Position numbers and translations under genes: made by a program. Positions 1-11,845 of a DNA stretch of 64,000 bases are shown here, piece by piece (positions within the stretch are counted from its first letter, which is position 1; each line of letters starts with the position of its first letter). The DNA is taken from the NCBI GenBank assembly GCA_025667525.1, contig CM046875.1:529319079-529383078 (forward strand), read 5' to 3'. Under the pieces are notes generated by a model that was not told the origin of the DNA, did no database searches, and was given only the letters and a program-made list of their open reading frames with translations. This DNA is from Glebionis coronaria. Taxonomy: Eukaryota > Streptophyta > Magnoliopsida > Asterales > Asteraceae.

Positions 1-747
1 TGCTAACAAGATACCTAACAGTAACCATTTTAACAACAGGACTGAAAGTCTCATCAAAATCAATGTCTTCCCTTTGACTATAACCTTTAACAAAAACTCT
101 AGCTTTAAATTTGTCAACAAGACCATATGACTTGTATTTAATCTTATAGATCCATTTATTGTTAATAGCCTTTCTATCAGCAGGTAAATCACATAAGGTC
201 CAAGTATTGTTCCTTAGGAGAGACTCAATTTCATTGTTCATAACCTCAACCCACCTACTATCTTTCACAGTTTCATAGTAGGTGGAAGGTTCGACAGATT
301 GATTAAGAGTGGTACAAAGCAAAAATTAGTAGTGTTCAACTTAGAGTAATTAACATGCTTCTCTATACCATACTTAAGCTTGCTATCAAGAACAAAGTCA
401 TTAAGTTTAGCATGCAATTTAGTGGGTCTACTTGACTTTCTAACAGGCTACTCCTCTACTTGAGGATGGTACCCACTATGCTCAATAAAAGAGTTAGAAG
501 AATTTTCATTATCAAAATTACCCTCATAGCAGGATTGCATATTTTCACCTATGGTGGTTGCAGAGTTCTCCTCCTGATGATGCACAAAGGCATCATCAAT
601 AATGGGGTGAACCCTACCATCCACACAAGGTGTTACTCTCTCATCATCATTGGGACTTGAAGGTGTTTGATTATAGAAAAAGGTTAAGAGTTCAGCATCA
701 CTTGTAATGACTACATCTGTTGTGTTAAACCCGCATGCTTTTACCAT
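1..747 (-). pseudogene. Copia pol fragment: integrase/RT linker and start of reverse transcriptase
   Basis: Read on the minus strand, 747-448 encodes an acidic, Ser/Asn/Glu-rich linker of the kind lying between integrase and reverse transcriptase in Ty1/Copia polyproteins. Below 448, after a stop, the strand still encodes the N-terminal part of the RT domain: a W-V-E-V-M-N-N-E-I block, then K-W-I-Y-K-I-K, G-Y-S-Q-R-E-D-I-D-F and F-S-P-V-V-K-M-V-T-V-R. These are standard Copia RT landmarks. At least one frame change separates linker and RT. The element runs out of the window at base 1, so the YVDD box and RNase H are not seen. Its lineage looks different from the other Copia elements here. It is a decayed remnant with no open gene. 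Confidence 0.8.
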
Positions 748-1474
748 GAACAGTACACTAATAAACGTACGTACAAGATTTAAACTTTCCTTTTATACAT
801 TGAACACGTGTCACGATTATTAATTACAGAAGTTACGTACGTGTTATTACATAATAAGTATTAAGTACGTGATAGTACACGATAATTATTAACAATATTA
901 GTTATAATCACGAACATGAAATCATTAACATAAAAATCACGAACACGTAATTACGTACTTAATTAATATTATATGATTAATATCGTTACGTACAAGTATT
1001 TATGTATAGCACGAACATTTAACAACGAACTAACACGAATATATTGACGAGGGAACACGTAAACTAATGAAACGTAAACAAGTCCCGGTAAGCCTTGTTG
1101 GCCCTATGTAGCCGCGGACAAGAGAAGGGAAAAGGGCACAACCCATTTGATTTTGACTAAATTAGGGAAAAGGAGAAACACAGGAAAAACATAACACATT
1201 TATTTTTACAAACAACAAAAACCCTAGCCACCATGTTTCTTTGGCCGCCGGATTTTAAAAAGAAAACAAGAAAAGGGAGTTGGTTGATCTTGATTTGGGT
1301 TTAGCTATGTTCGTGTTCATAATTACTACGTGTCACAGTATCTCCTAAACTAAATCTTTTAATTTCTTTTCTTCTGATTTGATAAATTAAATAAGATCCA
1401 AGAACACATACAAATTAAGCATTTAAAACAAGTGATTACACGATGTGAATCGGGTTGGTTTGGTTTTGGACACG

Positions 1475-1720
1475 AAAACCGAGACCACACAAGGTCTCGG
1501 TGGGATTTTCTTAACAGCCGCTGGCTGTTTGGTGGTGTCAGCCGCAAGCCAGCAGCCCATGGGGGTGCGTTTGGTGTAGCAGTGATAGCAGCAGAGGCTG
1601 CGCGTTGCTTAGGCAGTGGGAACCGAGAGTCCTTGACTCTCGGTGGGTACTTTTGACGCAGCAGGGGGAACTTGCAACTGCCAGTGGCTGCTGCCCGGCC
1701 AGCAGCAACACAGGGGGGTG
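1475..1720. other. GC-rich hairpin cluster in the Tekay-like LTR
   Basis: This is a 245-bp GC-rich island in AT-rich surroundings. Perfect inverted repeats follow each other: CCGAGACC with GGTCTCGG (1479-1486 and 1493-1500); AACAGCC with GGCTGTT soon after; CCGAGAGTC with GACTCTCGG (1623-1631 and 1635-1643); and GCTGCTG with CAGCAGC near 1690. The first and third share outer bases CCGAGA/TCTCGG and a following GTGGG, but differ in compensated inner pairs. No convincing protein is encoded. Confidence 0.6.
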
Positions 1721-2429
1721 TTTGGCTGTTGGTTTTGGTTAGGGTGTTTGGGGTGACAGTTTTAGGATTTTAAAAGGGATGTTTGGTGTATCATTTTTCA
1801 AGTCATTTTAGTTAATTTAATTAGGGTATTAAATTAATCATGCAATATAAATTTTATTTAGTCTAATTAATATTGATTTAATCTCGTCAAATAGGTTATG
1901 TTATTTAAACCTTAGTTAAACAAGAACCATTAAATTAATTTGGTCCGATTCATGGGGTTTCGGGTCCGGTTCACGTCATGTTTAAAATTATAATATACGG
2001 GTTCGGTTCATGATTATTTTACAAGTATATAATTTTACAAGTTAATTAAATTAATTTGGCATGTTATATAATTAATTTAATTATAACATGGACTTAGGTT
2101 AATTATTATTATAAATAATACATGTTTTTAACCTAAGTATTTAATTATTTATTTTACATTATAATATTAATTGATTATGAAACATGACATATAATTAATT
2201 AATAATCATGACTTAGGTTATATTAATATAGATATTAATACATGTTTAACCTAAGTATTTTATACACTTTAATTTAATTAAATCATGCTTATATTTAATT
2301 AAATCTTATAACCTATAGTTTATCTAATTAACATGTTATAATTAATAAACTATTTTATTAATCACATGACTTAGTATATTTAATCAGTAAAACTAAGCTT
2401 ATATTATTAGCTTATTAATTCAGCTTATT

Positions 2430-2590
2430 TCTAAATATGGAAACTATCTATTTCAGGAAACTTACTATTTTCGGAAACTTTCTATTTTTTAGAAACTTAT
2501 CTATTTTAAGAAGTTAATCTATTTTTGGAAACTTTCTATTTTTGGAAACTTTCTATTCTAGGAAACCTGCTATTTTTAGGAAGTTACTTA
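2430..2590. repeat. Short-period array, unit about 20 bp (GGAAACTTTCTATTTT-like)
   Basis: About eight imperfect copies of a GGAAACTttCTATTTT-like unit follow one another in the Tekay-like LTR, varying at the internal T-run and at single bases. Nothing is encoded. It is the degenerate counterpart of the short-period arrays seen in the other elements of this window. Confidence 0.65.
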
Positions 2591-3798
2591 TTATTACACA
2601 ACAAGTATAATAATACAAGAAATACAAGTAATACTTAATCAGAACATACATAATACATGATAAACACAACATAACATTAAAATTAGTAAAACAAGGCATG
2701 AACATATAAATCAAGCTAAGACACGATATAAAATCAGTTACGTAATCAGTAATCAGAATACTTATACACGTATACTATTTATGTAGCATAAGTGAGATCG
2801 AAGTAGGACTTTCTTCTGTTTGTCTTCTTCGTTCACTAGACTTAAGGTACGTATTTCCCGTCCTTTCAGTATGGACATTCTTTCCTTCATTAGGATTTCC
2901 CGTATGCAGCCAACTGTTTTCCCCAGTAGTTATAGATTAAATGCTTATGTTTGTTAGTAACCTTAGCCATATTGCATGACCAGTTTCACCTAGTTATGGA
3001 GGTACCATGACCATAACACTAGAGGCACCAGTGTTATGACTTCACCACGGCAGAGTGATAGCTCGGGGCGTCCCTTTCAGCTTTTGGCCATATTATTATA
3101 TTATCATGTGTGGCGTATGGGTGCATCCTAGTTAAATGTTTCAGTCAGGATTTCATGGTGAATGTGGTGTGTGCCTTGCATCCTTCACAAGGAGCTGATC
3201 CCTCCTACCCACTGACCAGTTAATTAGAGGCAACCCCTCTAATTGCATGATGAGGTATCCCCTTCAAGTATTCATGCACGTTGTTGACCTCATGACCTAT
3301 ATTGGCTATTATGGTACATTAACTAATATAGAGTTTCATAAGTAACATAAGCTATGTTTTCAGAACTAAAACCAGTTAACATGACAGACAACTAGGTTTT
3401 CCAGGACTTATACATTTCCACTGCTATTAGTCTTATTTATGTTTCAGCCATTCATACTATGTCGTATATCCATGCACTGAGCGTTATGCTCAGCCGTTAC
3501 TTTCCTTTCCATGTCCCAAAACGGCAGGTACCCAAGGACGGACTCGAGCATTTGGAGAAAGTGCATAGGATGGAAGCTGCCATAGACTTCTTCTCCTTTT
3601 TTCCATATACTTATGCTTGTCTAGTCTTTCCTAGTTCATTTACTTTATTTATGTTTTGGGCTTATGTTTGGGAACCGATGTTTGATTCCGGTTTTCCTTA
3701 TGGTCATGTATGTTTTACTACATATTACCTTGCATGCTTTGATGACACGCTATAATTACGCGTAACGGTCTACTTATCAAAGTGAGGTGTTACAATTA

Positions 3799-3811
3799 TG
3801 GTATCAGAGCC
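3799..3811 (+). other. Primer-binding site (initiator-Met tRNA type) of the Tekay-like element
   Basis: TGGTATCAGAGCC lies five bases after the LTR terminus. It is complementary to the 3' end of plant initiator-methionine tRNA, which primes minus-strand synthesis in most Copia and in Tekay-type Gypsy elements. It fixes the element on the plus strand. Confidence 0.85.
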
Positions 3812-3998
3812 AAGGCTTCGACCTGTAGGCTCTAAAACGTGACCTGTGACTAGTGGGTAGTCATCAGGAGCTTCCTAAGCTAACGCTTGTTATTCCATGT
3901 ATTTATGTTTTCAGCACCTTGTTGTTTTAACCATGATGTTTTCATTAGTATTGCTTTTACTAATATGGACTGATCAACCGTCATCCATACTTAGTTAC
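3812..3998 (+). other. Leader of the Tekay-like element, left part
   Basis: This is internal sequence after the PBS, interrupted at 3998 by the solo LTR. It ends with the left copy of TSD GTTAC (3994-3998). I see no ORF. Confidence 0.55.
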
Positions 3999-6084
3999 TA
4001 ATAAATGGATTTTGCTATGTATAAGTGTACTCAATCGTTCTTGGTATCTAATCGAATTGATCACGATTTAGGATGGAATTATTGGTGTTGGTCACTAAAA
4101 AAAGGGAACTTGATTGTCTAAGTCTACAAATATCATTAATGTAAAAGCTATTAAAAATAAAGCGGAATGTCTATCCTTGATTGTTCGTCCAGAGTGAATG
4201 CTGCAAAATAGAACTTGGTGAAAGAAACTAAGAATAAAAGTGAAAATGTAAGTGTCGTTGATTAGAAATGAAAGCTTTAAAAGTTGTACTAAAAATTAAG
4301 GTTTAAAAATAAAAGACAAAAAATTAAAAGTTTAAAAGTAAATTTGAAAGTTGAAACTTAATAAAAATGAAAACTTTATAAAAACGTAAACTTGAAAATA
4401 ACTAGGACAAAATACTTTTAAAAATAAACTAAATAAATTGGCGGGAAAAATTAAGTTTCGAAAATAAATCGGGAAATAAAAATATAAGTCGGAATCCCAA
4501 TCTATTCCTGATGTAATTCGGGAAACGGTGATCTAGTATCTAATTCGGAATCAGCTACCAAGCACCTAATTCGGAATATAATGCTGCAAGTAGTTCGGAA
4601 TCCAAATTCCCTAACTAATTCGGAATGCCGCGTCTTGAATCTAATTCGAAATCCACGTGCCTGACCTAATTCGGAATCTTCATCACTCATGTAATTCGGA
4701 ATACCATCCAACATGTAATTCGGAATTTATCAAAATTGCACCTAATTCGGAAAGCTGGATTCAAGACCTAATTCGGAATAATGGAAGTACACGTAATTCG
4801 GAATCCGTGACTTTGACCTAATTCGGGAAACATGATCTTAAACCTAATTCGGGAAACGTGATCTTAAACCTAATTCGGGATATCACAGATGACCTAGTTC
4901 GGAATGTATTTAATTCGGAATCAGCTTGCAAGTAATTCGGGAAGTGGAGTTTTGCACTCAATTCGGGAAACAGAACTGTTTTGGAGGGAAAAATGGCTTA
5001 AGTCGGGATACTAATGAACTTTAATTAATTCGGGAAATAGGAGTGTACACATAAGTCGGGTTATTGGGGTTTTAGACTCAGTTCTGGAAAAGAGGGTTTT
5101 GACAACCCGAATAAGATCAAAATAAGCAAAATTCAAATAAGCACTTACCAAAACTTTTACCAAATCAATTTTTAGAAAAAGCTAATAAGACACAATTTAA
5201 AAACTTTTAAAAACACTAAATAAGCAAAAATTTAAAATCAACTTTTTATAAAAATGTTAAACTACCAAAATCAACTTATTTAAAAACTTATAAACATAAA
5301 AATTAAGCAATAAGCACCTTAATCTAAAAACCTCAAACACACCAACTCAATAAGCACAATCCAATAAGCAAATCAATCACATCATCAAAAAAATTAAACC
5401 AACTACATGACTAAGTAAGCAAAATAATAGATTATTAAGAAAGGTAGAATGAGAATTAATCAAAAAGCTTGATTATATTAAAGATTAAGATCAAAGATTA
5501 CAAGATTAAGATGAAGGTTTGATAAACTTGAAAGAAAACTAGAGAGAAGAAAAATAAAACACACTTTTAAAAATAAAACTAGAAAATTAATGACTAGAAA
5601 TTAACTAACTAACACCCTCCTAATGAACGATTAGGAGGGTATATATAGGAGAAGGGGAGGGTCTTGTGTCTTCTCTCTTTCTTTTTGTCTTCTCGACTTT
5701 TAATTAACTCGTCTTTCTCGACTTTGTCTCAGGATTAGTCGAATGATAGCTTAAACTCGTCTTCTAATTTTCTTCTTTTAGTAGACTTGGTTCTTCGACT
5801 TTGTTAAACTTCCGTCTTTAGACTTTTTCTTCGATAAATCTTCAGAATAGGCCTTTGACTTCCGTTCTTCTCGCACTTTTGATCTTTTGACTTCGTCTTT
5901 TGTCTTTTTCTTCGATAAAAGCCCGTGAAAGCCCGTGTTTTCTTCCTTTTTCACATTTTTGTCCTAAAACACAATAAAAACACAAACCACGCATAATTCC
6001 GACTTTTACGACATAAAATACACGTTTTGGTCTTGTTATTATTGGAAATAAGTGGTAAAAGGATAAGTGTTTTCACACTTATTA
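3999..6084 (-). mobile_element. Solo LTR of an Athila/Tat-related Gypsy element (2086 bp)
   Basis: It is flanked by perfect 5-bp duplications GTTAC (3994-3998 and 6085-6089), with no internal domain between, so it is a solo LTR left by LTR-LTR recombination. On the minus strand it starts TAATAAGTGTGAAAACACTT. This is the TGATAGGTGTG start of AthM and AthP with its second base changed from G to A. It shares with AthM the block around 5918-5945 containing AAAGCCCGTG twice. It contains a dense array of TAATTCGGAAT-like repeats (about 4490-5090) and a minus-strand TATA region (5641-5650) abutting a perfect 11-bp hairpin (5614-5640). Its length and array differ enough from AthM and AthP to suggest a third subfamily. 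Confidence 0.85.
4490..5090. repeat. Short-period array of TAATTCGGAATC-like units
   Basis: CTAATTCGGAATC-like words recur every 15-35 bp across the solo LTR, some as AATTCGGGAAAC. Spacers between the cores vary in length and sequence. The repeated core is TTCGG(A/G)A, read on the other strand as TTCCGAA. No protein is supported. Confidence 0.75.
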
Positions 6085-6089
6085 GTTAC

Positions 6090-6890
6090 GTGTCATTGTT
6101 TCATGCACGATGTTCCATTTGAACTGTGGCTAATGTGAACTGAACCACAGTAGTTCATAATTGGTCACATAAATTTTTTTTCTGTTAAGTTTTGACATCT
6201 GAGTTTCACTCATTTATTCCATGTATCATTGTCGCAGGTTTATGACTAAGTAACGGTTGGTACAGGAATGGCCCTATTTAGTCGCATGTGCTTTTATCGG
6301 AACTTTTAACTTTGGGACCGACCCATAGGCGTCCCCTCGCCATGTCTTTTGTTTTGGGTACACTGACCATAGGCGTTTAACCTCGCGCATATAAAGGTTT
6401 TTATAAACTGCATCATGCATGTACGTATTGTTTTCATGCATAAAATCTTTCTCATGATTTATTGGCATAATTTTTTTTCATGTCCCCTCATAAGTTACTT
6501 TGTTTTTATGTCAAGTATGTTTTCATACTGTCATGGTTTACTTCAGTTTCATGCTGATTATGTTATATACTCCTTCATGTTAAGTTGTTTCATGTTTCTT
6601 CATGATGATTTCGTCTTCACGTTGATAACGTCTTACATCTATTTTGTTGTTTATGCTTTCATGCAAGACACTGTTGGAATTCATTTAAACCCTGCTTTCA
6701 TGATAGTCATGGTTGGTTTTCATTAATCATGACTTCAGGAAAATCATCGTTGAAATTCGTTTAACCACACGTTAGCATTTCGCTATGCAACCAGAATGAG
6801 GTATATACTGGCATTGCCAGGTTATCATGATGGCCTTTCTAACCGTATAACCAAATAGTTCCTTTAAAATCATGTCAGATGCTCGACCCC
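6090..6890 (+). other. Tekay-like leader/gag region, degraded, between two insertions
   Basis: This is unique outer-element DNA between the solo LTR and AthM. I see no recognisable protein. Visible structure includes an imperfect inverted repeat near 6116-6155 (TGAACTGTGG against CCACAGT..TTCA) and a twice-used phrase CCATAGGCGT (near 6325 and 6370). It ends with TSD ACCCC (6886-6890), so this DNA was once contiguous with 61763 onward. The open frame at 6415-6726 shows no family motif. Confidence 0.45.
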
Positions 6891-8477
6891 TAATAACTGA
6901 TATTTTATTAGGTTCTTTTTCGATTCAATTCGAATTGATTTCTGGTTAAAAGCGTGACTCAGTCGTTCTTGGTGAAAAATAAGAAAGATGATTATCTATA
7001 TCTACTTGAAAGGTAAATGCGAAAAGAATAAAAAATAAGCTAAAACCAATTAACTAATGACAACTAAACAATTTAAAATAATAGAACGAGAATTAAAACT
7101 AAACAATTAATAATTAATAAAAACTAAAAGACAAAATTAACTATCGACTAAAAAGGTAAATGCGCGAATTACTAAATAAGCTAAAAACAAATTCCAGAAA
7201 CGTGCTATTTTTGGAAAAATAAAAATTACAAAACTAAGTAAAACTGCTCATTCGGTAAAATCTACTCATTCGGTAAAAATCTATCTAGCTCGTTCGGGAA
7301 AAATCCTTCACTCGGGAAAAGTGCTTCGTTCGGAAAAAACTAGCGCGTTCGGGAAAAAGCTTGGTTCGGTAAAACTAGCTCGTTCGGAATAAAAGCTTCG
7401 TTCGGTAAAATTCCTTCACTCAGGAAAATCTGCTCGCTCGGGAAAATTCCTTCACTCGGTAAAAATGTTGGTTCGGAATAAATGGTTATTCGGTAAAAAC
7501 TAGTTGGTTCGGTAAATCTAGTCGGTTCGGAAAAATAACTTCGTTCGGAATAAAATGCTGGTTCGGGAAAGAAGAACTGGTTCGGGAAAAAACCTGGGAA
7601 AATAAAACAGTGGCGAAAACTAGAAAAAATTGGCACGAATTTAACCAAAATCTACCATAATCAATCTAAAAATTTAAACCAAACTAACCACTAATGATCA
7701 ACTATCAATAATATATCAAACCAAATCAATAAAACTAATCACTAATAACCAAATCAATCAAAATCCACTTAATCAAATCTATCAAAAACTCATAAACACA
7801 ACCAAAAACATAAACTAAGATTAAACATTTGAAAACAAGAAAGGGATAAGGAGATTAATTAAAAGCTTGATTAAAAGTATAAGATTCAAACATTAAAACA
7901 TAAAGATTAAAGGTTCTACAAATTAATCTGGAGAAAGAAAAAATAAAAACTAGAGAGAGAAATAAACTACACCTATATAAAACTACTCTTAAATTAACTA
8001 ACTCCCAAAAATGGGTGTGAAGTCCTCTATTTATAGGGGAGTGGTGAGGTTGGTAGGTGGTGACTTGTCTTCTTTCTTTTCTTTCGTCTCGTCTTTAAAT
8101 TAAATTAAAGTCTTGACTTTGGCTCGGGATTTGTCGATAAAATCTTGAACTTGTCTTAATATTTCTTCATTTATTAGACTTGGGTTCTTCGACTTGTAAA
8201 TCTTCCATCTTTGGTCCTTTTCTTCAATAAATCTTTAAAATAGGCCCATTGACTACCAATCTTTTGCACTCTTGATCTTTTGACTTTGTCTTTTGTCTTT
8301 TTCTTCGATAAAAGCCCGTGAAAGCCCGTGTTTTCCTCATTTTTCATCTTTTAGTCCTAAAACACAATAAAAACACAAACCACACATAATTCCGACATTT
8401 ACGACATAAAATACACGTTTTGGCTTGGTTATTATTATAATTAAGTGGTCAAAGGATGGGTGTTTTTACACCTATCA
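6891..8477 (-). repeat. AthM 3' LTR (1587 bp)
   Basis: It pairs with 60200-61757 over its full length with scattered substitutions. Its left end on the plus strand is TAATAACTGATATT directly after TSD ACCCC. Its right end is ACACCTATCA. It contains the GTTCGG(T/G)AAAA array (7240-7600) and, on the minus strand, a TATA region near 8026-8036 set in a weak CCTCTA/TAGGGG stem. The open frame at 7340-7648 is a translation of the repeat array, not a gene. Confidence 0.85.
7240..7600. repeat. Short-period array of GTTCGGTAAAA-like units in AthM LTR
   Basis: Units such as CTCGTTCGGGAAAA, CTTCACTCGGTAAAA and GGTTCGGAATAAA follow at 14-20 bp spacing. The same array recurs in the other AthM LTR at about 60525-60885 with small indels, showing slow array drift since insertion. 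Confidence 0.75.
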
Positions 8478-8516
8478 AATCCCCTACACTTGACCATTGC
8501 AATGCCCTCATGTAAT
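8478..8516 (-). other. AthM polypurine tract and 3' UTR stub
   Basis: On the minus strand this reads AAGTGTAGGGGATT immediately before the LTR start TGATAGG, which is the plus-strand priming tract. CopA is inserted at 8516; the bases GTAAT (8512-8516) are the left copy of its TSD. Confidence 0.75.
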
Positions 8517-9045
8517 TGTTGGGAATAAATCTATGCATACTTGTTACCCGTGCTAGTTGATTATCCGTACCCTTGCTAGAGTAAGTTCCCCCTGCTAGAT
8601 AACAAAGGCAGGGGGATTGGTTCCCCTGCTGAAGTCAAAGACCCTGCCGTCAGAGATAAACTTGGAATAGATTTTTACGCGTTTCTGTTACTACTCCTTA
8701 ATACTTTCCAAGTTTGTTAGTAGTGATCTTGTACGTGAGTCCTTATGCCTATAAAAGGACTCACTAGGTTAGCATGCAATGTGTGTCTTTTTCTCTATTG
8801 TCTTTCATTATCATACTTTAAGGTTTTGTAAACCCTAATACCATTTTTGGGTATTCGTATATCATTGATATATTAAAGTTCAACGTTTGTCTCAATCATA
8901 TTGTTCTTATGCTAAACATTATATTCCGCATCTTGTTTAGTCACTTTGTCTCACAAAGTTTCACTAGTGTTAGATTGAATACTTTCTTTCTATCACAACC
9001 TTTAAACAAGCTATTAAGGCTTAAGATCTGAGTTTGGGATCAACA
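8517..9045 (+). repeat. CopA 5' LTR (529 bp)
   Basis: It starts TGTTGGGAAT and ends GATCAACA, identical in length to the 3' LTR at 56339-56867, with about a dozen substitutions counted by eye. Two perfect hairpins stand out: CCCCCTGC with GCAGGGGG (8588-8595 and 8608-8615), and a 10-bp stem around the TATA box (8735-8764). Confidence 0.92.
8735..8764 (+). promoter_or_regulatory. CopA LTR promoter: TATA box held in a perfect hairpin
   Basis: TATAAAA (8750-8756) is the only good TATA box of this LTR. It straddles the loop and right arm of a perfect 10-bp inverted repeat, GTGAGTCCTT (8735-8744) and AAGGACTCAC (8755-8764). The same arrangement is present in the 3' LTR. Confidence 0.6.
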
Positions 9046-9047
9046 AG

Positions 9048-9060
9048 TGGTATCAAAGCT
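9048..9060 (+). other. CopA primer-binding site
   Basis: TGGTATCAAAGCT starts two bases after the LTR. It matches the initiator-Met tRNA PBS consensus TGGTATCAGAGC with one change. Confidence 0.8.
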
Positions 9061-9107
9061 TGTTGAGAAACTTTGTCTAAACCAAGAACAAAACCCTCAT
9101 TTCAACC

Positions 9108-11845
9108 ATGTCTTCAGACTCTTCCTCAAACATCAATAACCACAATAACCTCAAATTACCCATGTTGGATCCTGAAAACTTTGAATTATAGGAATTCAGA
9201 ATCCAACAATACCTCAAAATGGAACACTATGTTCTCTGGGAGATCATAGAGTTTGGTGATCAATTCAACAAAATGGTGGCAGTTGAAGAGGGCAAGGAAG
9301 AAGAAAAAGGTGAAAGTTCCAAAGGTAAGGACAAGAAGAAATCTGCTGCTCTTCGTGATAAGGAAATACTGGCCAGAAGGCATGATGTCAGGGCTCACAA
9401 CTCATTGCTGTTGGCTCTACCTGATAGACATCAACTAAGATTCAGAAAATACAAAACAGCTAAGGAATTATGGGAAGCCATAGGCACAACATTTAGAGGA
9501 AATGAAGCCACAAAGAAGAAGAAGAAGAATCAAATGCTTGATGACTTTGCTTCTTTCAAAGCAATTGGTGATGAATCAATTGGAGCTATTTACAATAGGC
9601 TTCAAGATATGGTGGCCCAGCTGGAGTTCTTTGATATTGAGGTGACAAGAGAGCAGGTGAATACCAGGTTCCTTAACAGCCTCCAGAAAGAATGGTTTGT
9701 CTACAAGGCAATTTGGCAGAATAAGGACGACTTGGATAACAAGAACATTGATGACAATACAATAACTTGAAAGTTTTTGAACCTGTTGTCAATGAGATGA
9801 AGTCAAAAGGAACTATTCCCACCAACTCAAGTGGATCTACTGATTCCCCTGCCAACATGGCATTCATATCTCAAAGCAGTAGGATCACCAAAAGTAGTGG
9901 AATTGAAGTAGGCCCTGCTACTTATTCCCCTACTACCAGGTCTGGATCATCTTATGATGAAGAAAGGCCTGCAACATTTAGTCTTGACACTGCTTGTGCT
10001 TTTATAGCATCCCAAAGGCCACAAGGATATAATGTGTTGCATGAAGATTTAAGTCAAATCAGTAAGCAAGGACTGGAGGAGATGGATATCAAGTGGAACA
10101 TGGCACTGCTTAGCATGAGAGCCAACAGGTTCTACAAAAAGTATGGAAAGAAGATCTCAATCAATCCCTCTGATGTGGCTGGGTTTGACAAAACAAAGGT
10201 TGAATGCTACAACTGTGGCAAGAAGGGTCGTTTTGCTAGGGAATGCAGAGGACCTAAGACTGGGAACAACTATAGGAAGGAAACCAGAGATTATGATTCT
10301 GGTGCTAAAGCCATGGTAGCTATGCAGGGGATAGATGGAGCAGGTGGATGGGATTGGAGTGCCATGACAGAGAATGTGGAAAGGAATCAAGCATTGGTTG
10401 CTGAGGAAAAAGAAGAAGATTTTGCACTTATGGCCATGTCAAGTTCCAGCTCTGACAATGAGGTATATGATGATTCATATTGTACTAAAGCTTGTAGGAA
10501 AAATACTGAGTCATTGAATGATCAAATCAGAAAGGTAAAAGCTGACTATATCAATTGTGATAATGACCTTGACAATTATAGACGTGCTTTAGAACAGTTA
10601 GAATCCACCATAAGAGAGTTTAAACAAAGAGAAAGTGATTATAGGGATCACATTGTGATTCTAGAAAGAGATGCTAAGGAGAATAATAACTCCATTAAGG
10701 AGTTAACTGCTGAACTTGAAGTTTTTAAATCTAACAAAAAGATTGATGATGAAACTGTTGAAAAATTTGGAAAAGCTTCAAAAGATTTAACTAAAGCAGT
10801 TGAAATTGGTCAATCTCCTAGGGACAAAACAGGGTTTGGGATTAAAAATGAGCATGCTACCATACCACCAGCCCCTGCCAACATTCATGCACCTTTTCCT
10901 AGAAAAGACCTGTCTTGGACTGGTCTTCCTTGTTTTCAAAAATAGGATGATATTGAGTTTGACTTGAGTGCTTACATACCTAATAGTCTTGATACTGAAG
11001 AGACACTAGTGAAAACTAGTGTTATTAGGGACTTTGAAAAGGAACATATTGCTTTAAAACAATGGAAAATTGATAACCATGTTCTATTTTCAAGAGGAGG
11101 ACTTTTTGGTAGTGATTCTAGTTCTAAGAGTAGTTCACCCAAATCTAAAACCAGATCACAGTCCCCTAAGTCCACCATTAAATATGTTGGTATGTACAGG
11201 TCTGTCAGAGGTAATCAAAGAAATTGGAATGACCAAAAGTCTCATCAATTAGGAGAAGACTTTGTGATAAATACAAAGCCCTGCTTTGCATGTGGCAGTT
11301 TTGATCACACTTATCAAGAGTGTAAGGCACCAATGGAAGTGGTGGCTGCAAATCCTTTAAAGGATATGCAACCTAAAGCCATTCTTCTAAATGCAGGGGC
11401 AAAATCCTTTTCCCCTGCCAAGTATGTTGCCCCTGCCTTGAGAAACAGGGTGACTGACAAATATGTTGTTCCTGCACTTAGAAAGGAAAATGATGTGTAT
11501 ACCAAGCCCAGCACTTCCATGACCAACCAAACACCTCATAATGCATATAGATCTGGCCCTAGACCTTACCAACACATAAATAGAGGACACAACAAAAGAT
11601 GGGTTCCCTCTGCTAAGCATAGGGATTCCCCTGCTACACCTGGGGTATCCCCTGCTAGCAAAGTTTTGCCTTCTAGGAATATGGGTAGATGGGGAAAAGC
11701 TGTGAAAGCCTCAGCTCGTTGGGTTTGGGTACCCAAAAGGGGTACTCAGTCTAATGGTGTATCTCTAGTTTTTGATAAGCTATCCTACATTGATACACAA
11801 GGTAGATCCAAGTCTGTAATGGCTTGGGTCCCCAAGAAAAACTAA
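9108..11845 (+). pseudogene. CopA gag (broken by two stops and a frameshift)
   Basis: The start is ATG at 9108, the first in-frame ATG after the PBS. It opens with a Ser/Asn-rich leader, then the Copia gag (UBN2-type) core with Q-Q-Y-L-K-M-E-H-Y and L-W-E-A-I. Lesions: TAG at 9189-9191, where related proteins have Trp; a one-base loss near 9765; TAG at 10943-10945. The first zinc knuckle (near 10205-10250, C-Y-N-C-G-K-K-G-R-F-A-R-E-C) has lost its histidine to arginine. The second (near 11282-11325, C-F-A-C-G-S-F-D-H-T-Y-Q-E-C) is intact. A Lys/Glu-rich probable coiled coil follows at about 10500-10750. The frame ends in a Trp/Lys-rich tail and TAA at 11843-11845, followed in frame by pol. 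Gag would form the cytoplasmic particle that packages RNA. Confidence 0.85.

Larger units (their letters stand above)
748..3794 (+). repeat. 5' LTR of outer Tekay/Del-like Gypsy element (left end unresolved)
   Basis: The right end is clear: the sequence ends in GAGGTGTTACA and is followed five bases later by a primer-binding site. GAGGTGTTACA is the LTR terminus typical of Tekay-type chromoviruses. I could not find the expected inverted start, so the left boundary is uncertain and part of the AT-rich 748-1330 stretch may be older flanking DNA. From left to right the stretch holds AT-rich sequence dense in ACGTAC and CACG words, a GC-rich hairpin cluster (about 1475-1720), long AT-rich DNA, a short-period array (about 2430-2590), and a unique stretch. 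The open frame at 3459-3755 lies inside the LTR and resembles no protein I know. The second LTR is outside the window. Confidence 0.6.

Noticed and set aside
1479..1643. Rho-independent-type terminators
   Set aside because: Stems lack a T-tract, and the DNA is eukaryotic retrotransposon sequence.
3459..3755. 98-codon plus-strand frame
   Set aside because: It lies wholly inside the Tekay-like LTR, just before its terminus, and matches no family motif; chance frame in LTR.
7340..7648. 102-codon minus-strand frame with repeated S-E-P-T/F-P-S-E units
   Set aside because: Periodic translation of the GTTCGGTAAAA array; it is DNA repeat, not protein, that is maintained.
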